A stretch of DNA of 64,000 nt, from positions 179,070 to 243,069 of the forward strand of contig NZ_JAYGIM010000013.1 in assembly GCF_034930985.1 (NCBI RefSeq), in the 5' to 3' direction. Shown one piece after another: positions 52,244 through 62,100 of this stretch. Source of the stretch: Arcicella lustrica (lineage in GTDB: Bacteria; Bacteroidota; Bacteroidia; Cytophagales; Spirosomataceae). Below the pieces are notes generated by a model. The model did not search any database, was not told where the DNA came from, and saw only the letters and a list, made by a program, of their open reading frames with translations. Each line of letters begins with the position of its first letter. The first letter of the stretch is position 1. Position numbers and translations under genes: made by a program.

Positions 52244-52821
52244 CTCAAAAAATTCTCAATAATCTTCTGTCCTTCTTTTCCACTGATTTCGGTGTGGAAT
52301 TGGGCGGCGTAGAAATTTTCTTTTTGAAGCATCGCTGAAAATGGTTGTACATAATCACATTCGGCAACTGTATATGTACTGATTTCGGCATAATAACTAT
52401 GCACAAAATACATAAAGGCATTTTCCTTCAAGCCTTCCGTCAACTTACTTTTCAGGTTATAAATATTATTCCAACCTACGTGTGGCACTTTGAAATTACT
52501 TGAATCAAAACGTTTTACGTTAATATCAAAAATACCCATGCAAGTAGTATCGTTTTCTTCCGAATGCTTACACATCAGTTGCATTCCAACACAAGTACCT
52601 AAAACAGGTTGTTTCAACGAAGGAATTACTTTATCCAAACCTTTTTCACGCAAGTATGCCATAGCAGTACTTGCCTCGCCAACGCCCGGAAAAATCACTT
52701 TATCAGCCGAACGGATTTCAGCCTCATCGTCTGTCCAAAGGTAGTTTACGCCAATTCTGTCCAAAGCATACATTACCGATTGCACATTTCCTGCGTTGTA
52801 TTTGATTATTACTGTTTTCAT
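52237..52821 (-). CDS. hisH: imidazole glycerol phosphate synthase glutaminase subunit
   Basis: 194 aa, class I glutamine amidotransferase. Nucleophile Cys in PVLGTCVGMQLM; His in AAQFHTEIS and Glu after it complete the triad. The usual family motif is QFHPEKS, so HTEIS is a variant. VGWNNIYNL and the oxyanion FPGVGEAS are also present. It feeds ammonia to HisF. It is the first structural gene of this his transcript, lying downstream of a His-codon leader and terminator. HisG, HisD, HisC and HisB are absent, so the his genes are split between loci. Confidence 0.94.
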   Translation of the reverse strand: MKTVIIKYNAGNVQSVMYALDRIGVNYLWTDDEAEIRSADKVIFPGVGEASTAMAYLREKGLDKVIPSLKQPVLGTCVGMQLMCKHSEENDTTCMGIFDINVKRFDSSNFKVPHVGWNNIYNLKSKLTEGLKENAFMYFVHSYYAEISTYTVAECDYVQPFSAMLQKENFYAAQFHTEISGKEGQKIIENFLRL

Positions 52822-52881
52822 TTTTTAGAATTAAGAGAAAAACAATTTGAAATTCACCGTCAACACTCCCGATTAAGCATT

Positions 52882-52914
52882 AAAAAAGCCTGACTCTTTT
52901 CAGGAATCAGGCTT
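52882..52914 (-). terminator. his operon attenuator terminator
   Basis: On the minus strand AAGCCTGA...TCAGGCTT followed by a U-tract (AAAAAA at 52882-52887 on the plus strand). Its 5' arm GCCTGATTCCTG can instead pair with CAGGAAAGGC (52964-52973), an antiterminator. Confidence 0.8.
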
Positions 52915-52974
52915 CTATTTATATCGAATACTTGTGTCGTTGCTATTGGCACAATACTCATCAGCCTTTCCTGT

Positions 52975-53019
52975 TTAGGAAACGAAATGATGGTTATGAT
53001 GTGTGCCTTTGAAAATCAT
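52975..53019 (-). CDS. hisL: histidine operon leader peptide
   Basis: A 14-codon frame, too short for most gene callers: MIFKGTHHNHHFVS then UAA. Four of five consecutive codons after Thr6 are His, in the order His-His-Asn-His-His. It lies 153 bases upstream of hisH. Ribosome stalling at the His codons would leave CAGGAAAGGC free to pair with the terminator's left arm, allowing read-through. When His is plentiful, the ribosome reaches the stop and covers that segment, so the terminator forms. GGCACA within the leader can also pair with TGTGCC (52948-52953). The -7 box TATTTTTG (53024-53031, minus strand) ends four bases before the ATG, so the mRNA is nearly leaderless. Confidence 0.8.
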   Translation of the reverse strand: MIFKGTHHNHHFVS

Positions 53020-53023
53020 GATG

Positions 53024-53031
53024 CAAAAATA
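53024..53031 (-). promoter_or_regulatory. Bacteroidota -7 box for the his operon (TATTTTTG)
   Basis: Perfect TAnnTTTG on the minus strand, four bases from the leader-peptide ATG. Same arrangement as at the MerC gene. Confidence 0.55.
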
Positions 53032-53096
53032 GTTATTATTTTGAAATTTACTTCCTAAAGATTTGGTATTTAGTACGAAAAGCAATAATTATTTCG

Positions 53097-53131
53097 CTTT
53101 CGGATGTCGGATATCGGATTTCAGATGTTAT
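53097..53131. repeat. degenerate heptad repeat tract
   Basis: CTTTCGG, ATGTCGG, ATATCGG, ATTTCAG, ATGTTAT in phase. Confidence 0.8.
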
Positions 53132-53158
53132 ATTAAATGTTTCTTTTTTCTTATTTAA

Positions 53159-53193
53159 AACCGAAAGCTAATGTCCGACATCCGAAAGCTTAC
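53159..53193. repeat. degenerate heptad repeat tract
   Basis: AACCGAA, AGCTAAT, GTCCGAC, ATCCGAA, AGCTTAC in phase, ending at the DUF72 gene stop. With the leader, attenuator and the tract at 53097 it accounts for most of the 374-base gap. Confidence 0.8.
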
Positions 53194-53195
53194 AA

Positions 53196-54104
53196 CTAAA
53201 ACAAACTCATTTGTTCTACTTTGGGTAGAAATTTCGGCTCTTTTAGGTTCAAGTCAAAATGTAAATTGAACTGCTGAATCCAATAATAAGCCAATTCTGG
53301 CACACAATCTTTATCGTTAACATGCACAAAAACATAAACCTCCTCTACTCCTTTTTCAAACCAACTTTTTAATTTCTGAATCCATTCATCAATTCTTGGA
53401 TAATCTGAGGGATGTTCGTTGCCAGTCCAACGAATCATGGCGATGCTATTACTCAAACTTTGATGTGCTACATCTCTTCTGCCAGAAACATCAGTAATCA
53501 CCGTTCCGTGACCGAAACTTTGTAAAAGTGATAATGCCTGTTGCCAGATTTTTTCATTTTTAAACCAATCTTCATGGCGAAACTCTACGGCAATTTTCAA
53601 ATTTGTAGGCAAGGTTTTCAAATACTTTTCTAAAATGTGAAAATGCTTCGGCATAAAATAAGGCGCTAATTGTAAAAATGGAATGCCTAGTTTTTCTTCT
53701 AATTCAAAAATTCTCTCACAAAACACTTTGGTGACGGCATCAGATTTTTGCAATAAATTATCATGAGTAATTACTTGTGGAAATTTTGGATTGAAAGTAA
53801 AACCTTCTGCCGAATCTTCTTTCCACGCTTTCACTTCATCTTGGTTCGGAATTTTATAATGAGTAATATTCAATTCTATCGTTTCAAATTGCTTTGAATA
53901 CAATCTTAAATAATCTCCCTTGTTTACTTTATGCGGATAAATTTTTCCATTCCAATCTTTGTTTGCCCATTCTGGACAACCGACTTTTACTTTTGGTTTT
54001 TTCACAGGAATGCCTGATAATACTTTCGTGTTAAAGGCATTATCAGTTTGTAAAGTAAAATCTACTTTGCTTAACTCGTGTATAGGAAGTTTTCCGAAAT
54101 CCAT
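53196..54104 (-). CDS. DUF72 (YecE-like) protein
   Basis: 302 aa, predicted TIM-barrel of the DUF72 family. Characteristic stretches: KVGCPEWANKDWNGKIYPHK, DYLRLYSKQFETIELNITHY, FTFNPKFPQVITHDNLL, FLQLAPYFMPKHFHILEKYL, KIAVEFRHEDWF and MIRWTGNEHPSDYPRIDEW. They match the conserved YecE order, ending YVFVHVNDKDCVP. Members have no assigned reaction. Its N-terminal 30 residues before KVKVGCP are an extension relative to the shorter family form. Not linked to the his operon, whose promoter lies downstream of its end. Confidence 0.85.
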   Translation of the reverse strand: MDFGKLPIHELSKVDFTLQTDNAFNTKVLSGIPVKKPKVKVGCPEWANKDWNGKIYPHKVNKGDYLRLYSKQFETIELNITHYKIPNQDEVKAWKEDSAEGFTFNPKFPQVITHDNLLQKSDAVTKVFCERIFELEEKLGIPFLQLAPYFMPKHFHILEKYLKTLPTNLKIAVEFRHEDWFKNEKIWQQALSLLQSFGHGTVITDVSGRRDVAHQSLSNSIAMIRWTGNEHPSDYPRIDEWIQKLKSWFEKGVEEVYVFVHVNDKDCVPELAYYWIQQFNLHFDLNLKEPKFLPKVEQMSLF

Positions 54105-54133
54105 TTTTCTTGATTTTAATCTTTTAAAGGTAA

Positions 54134-54169
54134 TAAAAAAATCCTGCCGTTACCGACAGGATTTTTTTT
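54134..54169. terminator. intrinsic terminator
   Basis: Stem AATCCTGCCG / CGACAGGATT with a single mismatch and A/T tracts, downstream of the minus-strand metalloprotease gene. Confidence 0.75.
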
Positions 54170-54190
54170 ACACAAAATTCAGACTACAAA

Positions 54191-56752
54191 TTACTTTGGA
54201 TCAAGACCTTTTTCGATTCTGAATAATACATCTTCAAAATGATATTTTGTCATTTTATCAGTTGTTAAAGGTAAAGCAGCTTTAAGCTCGCTTTTCAATG
54301 CCAACAAATGTCCACGAGTTACTGAAGTAATATCTGTTTTACGTGGGTCAACTGGTGCAGGAACGACAGTTCCTCTAAAACTAAATCCTCCTTGACCACC
54401 AACAGCTGTACCATTTAAAATAGCAAGCATTCTTTCTACATATACTTTCTGTAAATTTCTACGAGTAGCATCTGTTACTTTACGAGTACGAGCTTCTGAC
54501 CAAATTGAAGAACGAACGTCTGTAAATAATTCATCCAAACTATATGAAGCTGGGTTTTTAGCATTCATTTCAACCAAACGTTGTAAACGGTCTGAAGTAA
54601 ATAAATTATTCAAAGTAGCTTCTTGGATACGACTGATTGCATCTACACCATAATCTGGACGAATTTTAGTGATAATTTTATCATCTAATAACCAAGATGG
54701 CGTATCAAAAACCTGACGATTCAACCATAAAACAGCGTTTTTCTGAACACTCTTAGGAGTTGGTTCATAAACTGCACCTTGTTGGTCAGCTGTTTTTGGT
54801 GTTTCATAAACACCACCAATATTTTTTGAAACATGACCGATATAACGACGATATTGCGTAACGATTTCGTTATAAGACTCCGTCAACATATCAAAATCTT
54901 GTGCTTCCTCTTTAGTCCATTCAGTTAAATTTGGTACAATTCTTTTCAAGTTTTTAATACCGTAATCACTTGCCAACATATTGTCGTCGCCCAAACATTC
55001 ACTTTGTGTACGTGGGTCGTAAGGATTCGTTTCTGTACCGAACCAAATTCTTGGATTTTTAGCAAATTCCTGAATATACTGTTTACTCAACGTTTTTTGG
55101 TCATCTTCTGGAGTAGCACCATCCAATGTTTGGTAAGCCCATTTAATTGCCCAAATATCATATTCACCAATGCGTGGATACAAATCTTTCACGCCATCTT
55201 CTGGTTGAGCTACATAATTGAAACGAGCATAATCCATAATTGAAGGCGTATGACCATGCTCTGCAATCCATTTCGGGTCACGAAGTTTTTCTACTGGAAC
55301 AGTACTGCTTGAACCATAATTATGACGTAAACCGATTGTGTGACCAACTTCATGAGATGATACAAAACGAATCAAATCGCCCATTAATTCATCATCAAAT
55401 TTATTTTTTCTGGCACGTGGGTCAACTGCTGCACCTTGAGTCATGTACCATTTTTTCAATAACTTCATTACGTTATGGTACCAACCGATGTGACTTTCTA
55501 AGATTTCGCCAGAACGTGGGTCATTTACATTAGGGCCATAAGCATTTTCAATATCAGAAGCGAAGTAACGAATTGCTGAATAACGAGCATCTTCTAAACT
55601 GATAGTCGTATCTTTTTCACTCAAGATTTCTCCACGAATAGCATTTTTCCAACCAGCCGCTTCAAAAGCTTTTTGCCAATCATCAACACCCATTTTTAAA
55701 TATTTACGCCATTTTTCAGGAGTAGCTGGGTCGATATAATATACAATTGGTTTTTTCGGCTCAATCAATTCTCCTCTTTTTTGCTTAGCAGCATCTTCTG
55801 CATTTTTAGGTTCTAATCTCCAACGAACAGCAAAAGTTTGGTCTTCTGTACGCTGTCCACCTTCTTCAAATACCGTATAACCACTTGCAAAATATCCGAC
55901 TCTGTTATCAAAATAACGTTTTTTCATCGGCGTACTTGGCAATAAAATCATTGAAGTGTTAAGTTCAATAGTTACTGCACCTGCTGCCGCTGCACCAGGA
56001 ATATTAACTGAAGGTACTGTTGGCGCACCAAAACTTGGCATTGGTGGAATCGCATTGAAAGTTTTAACCGTTCTGATTTCCGTATTGATTGGATACGATT
56101 TTATCGACTGAATGTAAGAACGATCAGGAGCAATTGCAGTAAGTTTATACGTTGTTTTTGTGTAAGGAGGCAAAGAGAAAATCTGATTATCGCCTTTAAA
56201 AAATTCAGTTACTTCAATGACTGATGAACTTGTTTTACTGATAGAATCTTTTTTGATAGCCTTTAAATCAAAAGCCTGAGCGATTGGCTCAACATTTGAA
56301 TTTTTAACCGCTTTGTAAATTGGTGCAGCAGAATCTGGAGAAACATTGATATACTGTACTGCACGAAGGAATACTTTATTTTCAGGTGCTTTTTCAAAAC
56401 GAATTACCTGACGGTTCAACATTTCGCCACCATAAGTACCCGGAATCGTAGCAACTTTTGTGAAACGAGTAATACTCATGATTTCTTTGCCCATAATTGA
56501 ATCAGGAATTTCAAAGAAATACTTATCATCAATTTTATGAACCGTAAAAAGTCCTTTTGAAGTTTTCGCTTTATCGGTAATTACTTCTTTGTAAGGTTTT
56601 GGTCCAGGTTTTGGAGCTTCGGCTGGTTTAGGCGCTGGTGCAGTTGTTGCGGCTGCGGGTGCTTTTGTATCTCCTTTTTTATCTTGTGCGTTTACAGAAA
56701 CAGTAAAACACGACAAAGCCAAAAGAGCAATTTTAGTCTGAGTTTTTAGCAT
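54191..56752 (-). CDS. exported zinc metalloprotease (DUF5117/DUF4953-type)
   Basis: 853 aa. The signal peptide is followed by a low-complexity Ala/Pro/Lys stretch (about 30-55), then a DUF5118/5117-like beta-rich region with DDKYFFEIPDSIMGKEIMS. The catalytic site SHEVGHTIGLRH near residue 465 is the HExxHxxGxxH zinc motif of metzincin-type proteases. A C-terminal DUF4953-like helical region includes NLTEWTKEEAQDFDML and YGVDAISRIQEATLNNLF. Such proteins are abundant in Bacteroidota, exported, and act on unknown substrates. It ends at a terminator. The gene is monocistronic. Confidence 0.88.
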   Translation of the reverse strand: MLKTQTKIALLALSCFTVSVNAQDKKGDTKAPAAATTAPAPKPAEAPKPGPKPYKEVITDKAKTSKGLFTVHKIDDKYFFEIPDSIMGKEIMSITRFTKVATIPGTYGGEMLNRQVIRFEKAPENKVFLRAVQYINVSPDSAAPIYKAVKNSNVEPIAQAFDLKAIKKDSISKTSSSVIEVTEFFKGDNQIFSLPPYTKTTYKLTAIAPDRSYIQSIKSYPINTEIRTVKTFNAIPPMPSFGAPTVPSVNIPGAAAAGAVTIELNTSMILLPSTPMKKRYFDNRVGYFASGYTVFEEGGQRTEDQTFAVRWRLEPKNAEDAAKQKRGELIEPKKPIVYYIDPATPEKWRKYLKMGVDDWQKAFEAAGWKNAIRGEILSEKDTTISLEDARYSAIRYFASDIENAYGPNVNDPRSGEILESHIGWYHNVMKLLKKWYMTQGAAVDPRARKNKFDDELMGDLIRFVSSHEVGHTIGLRHNYGSSSTVPVEKLRDPKWIAEHGHTPSIMDYARFNYVAQPEDGVKDLYPRIGEYDIWAIKWAYQTLDGATPEDDQKTLSKQYIQEFAKNPRIWFGTETNPYDPRTQSECLGDDNMLASDYGIKNLKRIVPNLTEWTKEEAQDFDMLTESYNEIVTQYRRYIGHVSKNIGGVYETPKTADQQGAVYEPTPKSVQKNAVLWLNRQVFDTPSWLLDDKIITKIRPDYGVDAISRIQEATLNNLFTSDRLQRLVEMNAKNPASYSLDELFTDVRSSIWSEARTRKVTDATRRNLQKVYVERMLAILNGTAVGGQGGFSFRGTVVPAPVDPRKTDITSVTRGHLLALKSELKAALPLTTDKMTKYHFEDVLFRIEKGLDPK

Positions 56753-56860
56753 GATGATTTAAAAATTGTTGAAAAAATAAACGGTCTAAGTTAATGTATT
56801 AAGCTTTATTTCAGAAAAGTTTTTGATGAATGGCAATCTTTTACCTATTAAAAACAGCAA

Positions 56861-59020
56861 TTAGTCAAAATCAGTAATTTGATAAGCTCCTTCTTTTCGT
56901 AAATTAATACAATTCAAGCCCAACAGTTTCGCCTGATTACTTAGTTTATCAGCGTACCAATCCGAATAAGAACCATCAATGATTAAATATTTGAATTGAA
57001 CTTTGCCTATAATTTGTGCTAAATCGCTTACTGATTTATTCTCTAAAATTAGATAATCAAAAAACAGATTTTGAGCATCAAATTCTTTCCTTTTCAGATT
57101 TTTACCAATCCATAAAAATGTCTTATTTTTCCATGCAATTACAGTGACGGAATCTTTACTTTGTGCAATTACTCCGAATGATTTTAAGGCTTGATTTTGA
57201 TTCAAATCACTTTTCAAAGTATCAATTACTCCAGCTTTCGCCCAAAAATTATTCAGCCGAAAACCAATATCTTTTCTACTTCTCAAAAAAGAATCATCTG
57301 CCAATAACATCGCTCGTTTATTTTTAACTACAGAAAATGCAGTATGCTTTGGAATTGAATGAATCAGTAAAAAATCTTGATTCATTTGTCTTACTTTTTT
57401 AGTAATTGTCAAGACAATTAATACACAAACAATTACACTGCTTACTTTTACCCAATAATATTGTTGCGTTTTCCATAGTACCATCAAAGTAAAAATTAGC
57501 GCATACATCAAATACATTTCCTCCTTTGAAATCCACAAAAACTTAGTAATCGCAAAAGGCAATGCTTCAAACCAAAGTACTGTTTTATTGAGTGCGAAAA
57601 TAGAAAACTTCAAACCTTGACCTAACAAATAGAGAATTGTCTCAAGATTAAAATACAACAATATTTTAGCAAGTATCACAAAACCCAAACCATACATTAA
57701 TACAACCGAAGAAAGTAAGATTACCAACGGATTGGCGAATAGAAAGTAATTGGGAAATTGATGAAAGTAATAAATGGTAATCGGAAATGTGGCAATTTGT
57801 GCAGCAATCGCTACTGTGGTTACTTTCCAAGTGAGGTCGGCAAGCCAATGAAACCAACTTTTAGATTTATCAATCACAACCAATGGGTTTAGTTTGGGCT
57901 GAAAGTAAATCATTCCAAAAACTGCCAAATACGATAATTGAAAACCAACATTGAATAAAAAATAAGGATTTATCAACAATAAACAGAATGCAGAAAAGGC
58001 GACAGTATTATAAGAGTTATCTTTTCGTTGAAAAGTTTTGGCAATCAAAATAACCGAAAACATAAAAGTAGAACGAAGTACAGGTGAAGACAATCCTGTG
58101 ATAAAAGCATAAAACCAAAGTAAAGTTAAAATAATAAGCAGCATTACAAGTTTTCCATATTTACCCCGTTTATTCAAAAAACTAAGTAAAAACACTAATA
58201 CAGCACAAATTACTCCGACATGTAAACCCGAAACCGACAACACATGAATAGCACCAGCAGCAGAATACGCCTGCATCAATTCGCTATCAATATCATCTCT
58301 TTGTCCCAAAATCATGGCATTTGCTACGCCATATTCTTGTTTGCCTTCTACAAAAGTCGTGAAAATAGAATCTGCAATAGTATTTGTTCTTAATGCAGTG
58401 GCTTTTATCAAATTTGGTTTTTCATTTACTATTTTTTCAATCTTTGAAGCAGGGCAAAACTGCTGAAAAGCTATGTTTTGCCAAGCCATGTATTGCCGAT
58501 AATCAAATTCTTCTGGATTTTTAGGAGCAGAAATTTCTTGTGGATTTCCTTTAATCAAATAGACATCTCCATAATTTGGTTTTTCCACAGTATGATTATC
58601 AAAATAGAGAAGTATTTTTCCAGAACTTGGTAATATTTGATTATTGATAATGACCGAACGAATCTCAGCGACACATTTCCATGAATTTTCTTTCTCTTCG
58701 ACTAAGTTATCCACAATTACTTCATAATGACTAAGCTTCGAAACATACTGTGAATAATGTTGTGGAAAATTACTTTCTGTTACCAAGAAAGTCCGCAATA
58801 AACCTGTTAATAATAAAACCATACAACCTGCGAAACCTATAAGTAAATGGTTTTTAAATCGTTGTCGGAAAATATACAGAGCGATATAAATGCTAATACT
58901 TAGCAACCAAACAACAAAAATCGGTTGAAGATGGGAAGGAGTAAAAAAATTGTAAATCACAATGCCCAAAATCAGGGTAATTGTAAAACGAACAAATGGA
59001 AACGGAGAGAAGTAGTTCAT
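56861..59020 (-). CDS. ComEC/Rec2-family membrane protein, hydrolase domain degraded
   Basis: 719 aa. N-terminal membrane helices plus a DUF4131-like region (about 1-190), then the competence domain: MILGQRDDIDSELMQAYSAA and IHVLSVSGLHVGVICAVLVF near residue 260, with about eight further hydrophobic helices. ComEC forms the channel that brings single-stranded DNA across the inner membrane. In the complete family a C-terminal metallo-beta-lactamase (HxHxDH) domain follows. Here the last 180 residues lack any HxHxDH and only hold short pieces such as LLADDSFLRSRKD and YLIIDGSYSD. So the hydrolase is missing or highly diverged, which is common in this phylum. Confidence 0.82.
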   Translation of the reverse strand: MNYFSPFPFVRFTITLILGIVIYNFFTPSHLQPIFVVWLLSISIYIALYIFRQRFKNHLLIGFAGCMVLLLTGLLRTFLVTESNFPQHYSQYVSKLSHYEVIVDNLVEEKENSWKCVAEIRSVIINNQILPSSGKILLYFDNHTVEKPNYGDVYLIKGNPQEISAPKNPEEFDYRQYMAWQNIAFQQFCPASKIEKIVNEKPNLIKATALRTNTIADSIFTTFVEGKQEYGVANAMILGQRDDIDSELMQAYSAAGAIHVLSVSGLHVGVICAVLVFLLSFLNKRGKYGKLVMLLIILTLLWFYAFITGLSSPVLRSTFMFSVILIAKTFQRKDNSYNTVAFSAFCLLLINPYFLFNVGFQLSYLAVFGMIYFQPKLNPLVVIDKSKSWFHWLADLTWKVTTVAIAAQIATFPITIYYFHQFPNYFLFANPLVILLSSVVLMYGLGFVILAKILLYFNLETILYLLGQGLKFSIFALNKTVLWFEALPFAITKFLWISKEEMYLMYALIFTLMVLWKTQQYYWVKVSSVIVCVLIVLTITKKVRQMNQDFLLIHSIPKHTAFSVVKNKRAMLLADDSFLRSRKDIGFRLNNFWAKAGVIDTLKSDLNQNQALKSFGVIAQSKDSVTVIAWKNKTFLWIGKNLKRKEFDAQNLFFDYLILENKSVSDLAQIIGKVQFKYLIIDGSYSDWYADKLSNQAKLLGLNCINLRKEGAYQITDFD

Positions 59021-59103
59021 CTTGAGCCATTTAAGGTATAGAATTCTAAATTAAGAAATATTTTTGAAAACATAATTATTCAGCTTTTCTCTTTTAATTA
59101 AGT

Positions 59104-59130
59104 TTTCCAGTTCAATTATCTGTATCTTTG
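59104..59130 (+). promoter_or_regulatory. promoter of the SNF2 helicase gene
   Basis: TTTT at 59103-59106 and TATCTTTG at 59123-59130, spacing about 17 to 19 bases, fitting the Bacteroidota -33/-7 layout; 35 bases before the ATG. Confidence 0.55.
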
Positions 59131-59165
59131 CGGATTAGCCGATTTCAAACAAAGCATTCAGAAAA

Positions 59166-62100
59166 ATGTCAATAATCCTTGCAGAAAAATTAAGAAAATA
59201 CCTTAAATCAAATGCTTTACCACAGAGTGTTTCTCGTGGAAAAATCATTTACCAAAAAGGTGGAACTACATTTGAAAAAATATCTTATACCGACAAAGGC
59301 GAAGCAACTATTAAAGTAAAAAGTGATTCTAGTTCTAAATTTTATTCAGTACTTATCAAAAATTGGAATACAGCTATTGTAAGTTCTAGTTGTTCATGCG
59401 ACTACGATTGGGGCGGAATTTGCAAACACCGTGTTGCAGCTTTACTCTTTTTAGAACAAGATTTACTTACTCGCAAACCAAGCGTCATTCAATCGCTTCC
59501 TTTAAAGAAAACATATCCAACTTCGTATCATATAATTAGAATAAGTACTTTCGATGATTGGTCTTTGAAAAGTCATTCAAGTTTAGATGATTGGAAAAAT
59601 CGTGCAAGTGTTCAAAATGTACAAATTATTTCAGCGATTGATGGCACTGCTATTGTTGATGTAGAATACAAAAAAGAGACTTTCCATTTAAAATTCGAAA
59701 AGCTACGTTTCAACAGCGAAGTGGCAACTTCATGTTCTTGCGCTCAGGACATCGAAAATCAGCTTTGTATTCATAAAATTGGAGCATTAATCGCCATTCG
59801 TGATACTTATGGACCCAACAATCCATTCGATAGAATGCGTGATTATACTGTTGAAAAAGATAAATTACTGGCAGAATATGGTTTTTCTTTAGAAGATGAT
59901 TTGCAAGATAAATTTGATTTCAAACTAAAATCAGACGGCTCGGTTCAGTTACTTCGCCTCGACCAAAGTATTCAGAAATTAAGTCAATTTCAAAACTGGA
60001 GAAATATCAATAATAGAATTTTCAGAACGCCCGAAAATTCATTTTTAATCAATAACGATGATGTAGAACGTGAACTTCGTCAAATTCTTTATGTACTTCG
60101 TTTTAAAGGAACAGAATTTGTAAACGATGTAGCGATTGATACTTATTCGTACAAAGCAGGAGCAAACGGCAAAATGGCTTATATCCGTTCGTTGAAAGAC
60201 AGCGATTTCGATAGTTTTCCTGTTTTGACCGATGCCGACAGCCAAGTAATTGGCTTAATTAACAGCATTAAAGACGATGGATTAAAAGCTTTTGGTAAGA
60301 AAAAAGATTTGCGTTTGCCATATTTCTACGATTATTTGAACCGTGACGAAGTTTCTGCCAACGATTTACCCATCGTAGAAGAATACATCAATAAGAAGTT
60401 AGACAGAATTTTCAATCTCTTATCTGACAAACAAGTACACACAAGTAAGACTTCTTTTGTGAGTAGCCAAATTGATGTTGAGGAAATTACGATTGGCAAA
60501 GAACGTATTTTTCCTTCATTTACTTTATCTGAAGAAGACGATTTTATCGTATTAGAAGGTTTTACTACCATCAATCAGAAAAAGACAAAACTGGCTTCTT
60601 TAGCGAATCCAAACAGTTATTGGGTTAGAAGTATTGGTAATGTTTTATATAAATTGGCAAATCCAGAAGTAGCCAATTTATTGAGCTATCTTCCTAAAAA
60701 TGGCGTAATCAAAGTACGAAAAACCAATTTTGCAGGTTTCTTTCAAGATTTCGTTTTGCCATTAGCCGAAAAATTTACGGTCGATTTACAAATCAATCAT
60801 GAAATTGAACATCAGCACAGCAGCTTTCAGCAAATAAAAATTTACTTAAAAGAAGACGATGGCAATTTGCTTTTCGTACCAATGTATGAGTACGAAAATG
60901 AAATAGAATTTTCGCACGATCAAAAAACGAATAAAATCAATTTTGAAAACGAGAAAATTACCATTCAACATCGTAACACGGAAGCTGAGAAGAACTTTTA
61001 TCAAATCATAAAAGAACAACATCCTTCTTTCGAAAACCAAAGTCAATATCCATTCTTTTACTTGTCATTCAATAATGTATTGAAAGACGGTTGGCTTTAC
61101 AAGTTTTTTGAAGCCATGAAAGCGCATGATATTACGATTTTGGGCTTTAAAGATTTAAAAAAATTCAGATATAACCCGCACAAAGCAGAATTTAATATCA
61201 AAGCTGGTTCAGGAATCGACTGGTTTGATATGAAAATTGAAGTACAATTTGGCGACCAACTGATTGGCATCAAGGAAATTCAAAAAGCCGTTTTAAAGAA
61301 ACAAAACTATGTTGAATTGAAAGATGGTTCACTTGGAATGTTGCCAGAAGAATGGCTAAAACGCTACGAAAATGTACTGAAACTTGGGAAAGTAAAAGGC
61401 GACCAATTACAACTTTCCAAAATGCACTTTTCGTTAATTGACGAATTGAGCAAAGACATTGATAGTTTTGAATTCGAGCAAGAACTTTTCGAGAAAAAAC
61501 AAAAACTGCTGAATTTCAAAGAAATGGCAGAAATTGCTTTACCACAAAATATGAATGCACAATTGCGTGATTATCAAGTGGAAGGGTTTAAATGGTTGAA
61601 TTTCTTAGATGAATTTTCGTGGGGTGGAATTCTTGCGGATGATATGGGGCTTGGGAAAACGCTTCAAATGCTTACTTTCTTACAAGAACAACAAAATCGT
61701 AAACCTGATGCAGTAAATCTTGTTGTTTTACCTACTACTTTGATTTTCAACTGGCAAGCTGAAGCAGCTAAATTTTGTCCAGATTTAAAACTGTTCGTTC
61801 ATCGTGGCGGAACTCGTCAAAAAATCAACGAACATTGGCATGAGTACGACATTATTCTGACAACTTACGGAATGGTTCGTTCAGATATTGAACTTTTCCG
61901 TGCCTTTAATTTCAATTATATTATTCTTGATGAATCTCAGGCAATCAAAAACCCTGATTCTTTGATTTCTAAAGCTGTTAAACTGCTTCAATCACGCAAT
62001 CGTTTGGTGATGACAGGAACACCTGTTGAAAACAATACTTTTGATTTGTACTCTCAAATGGAATTTATCAATCCAGGTTTGTTGGGAAGCGGAGAGTTTT

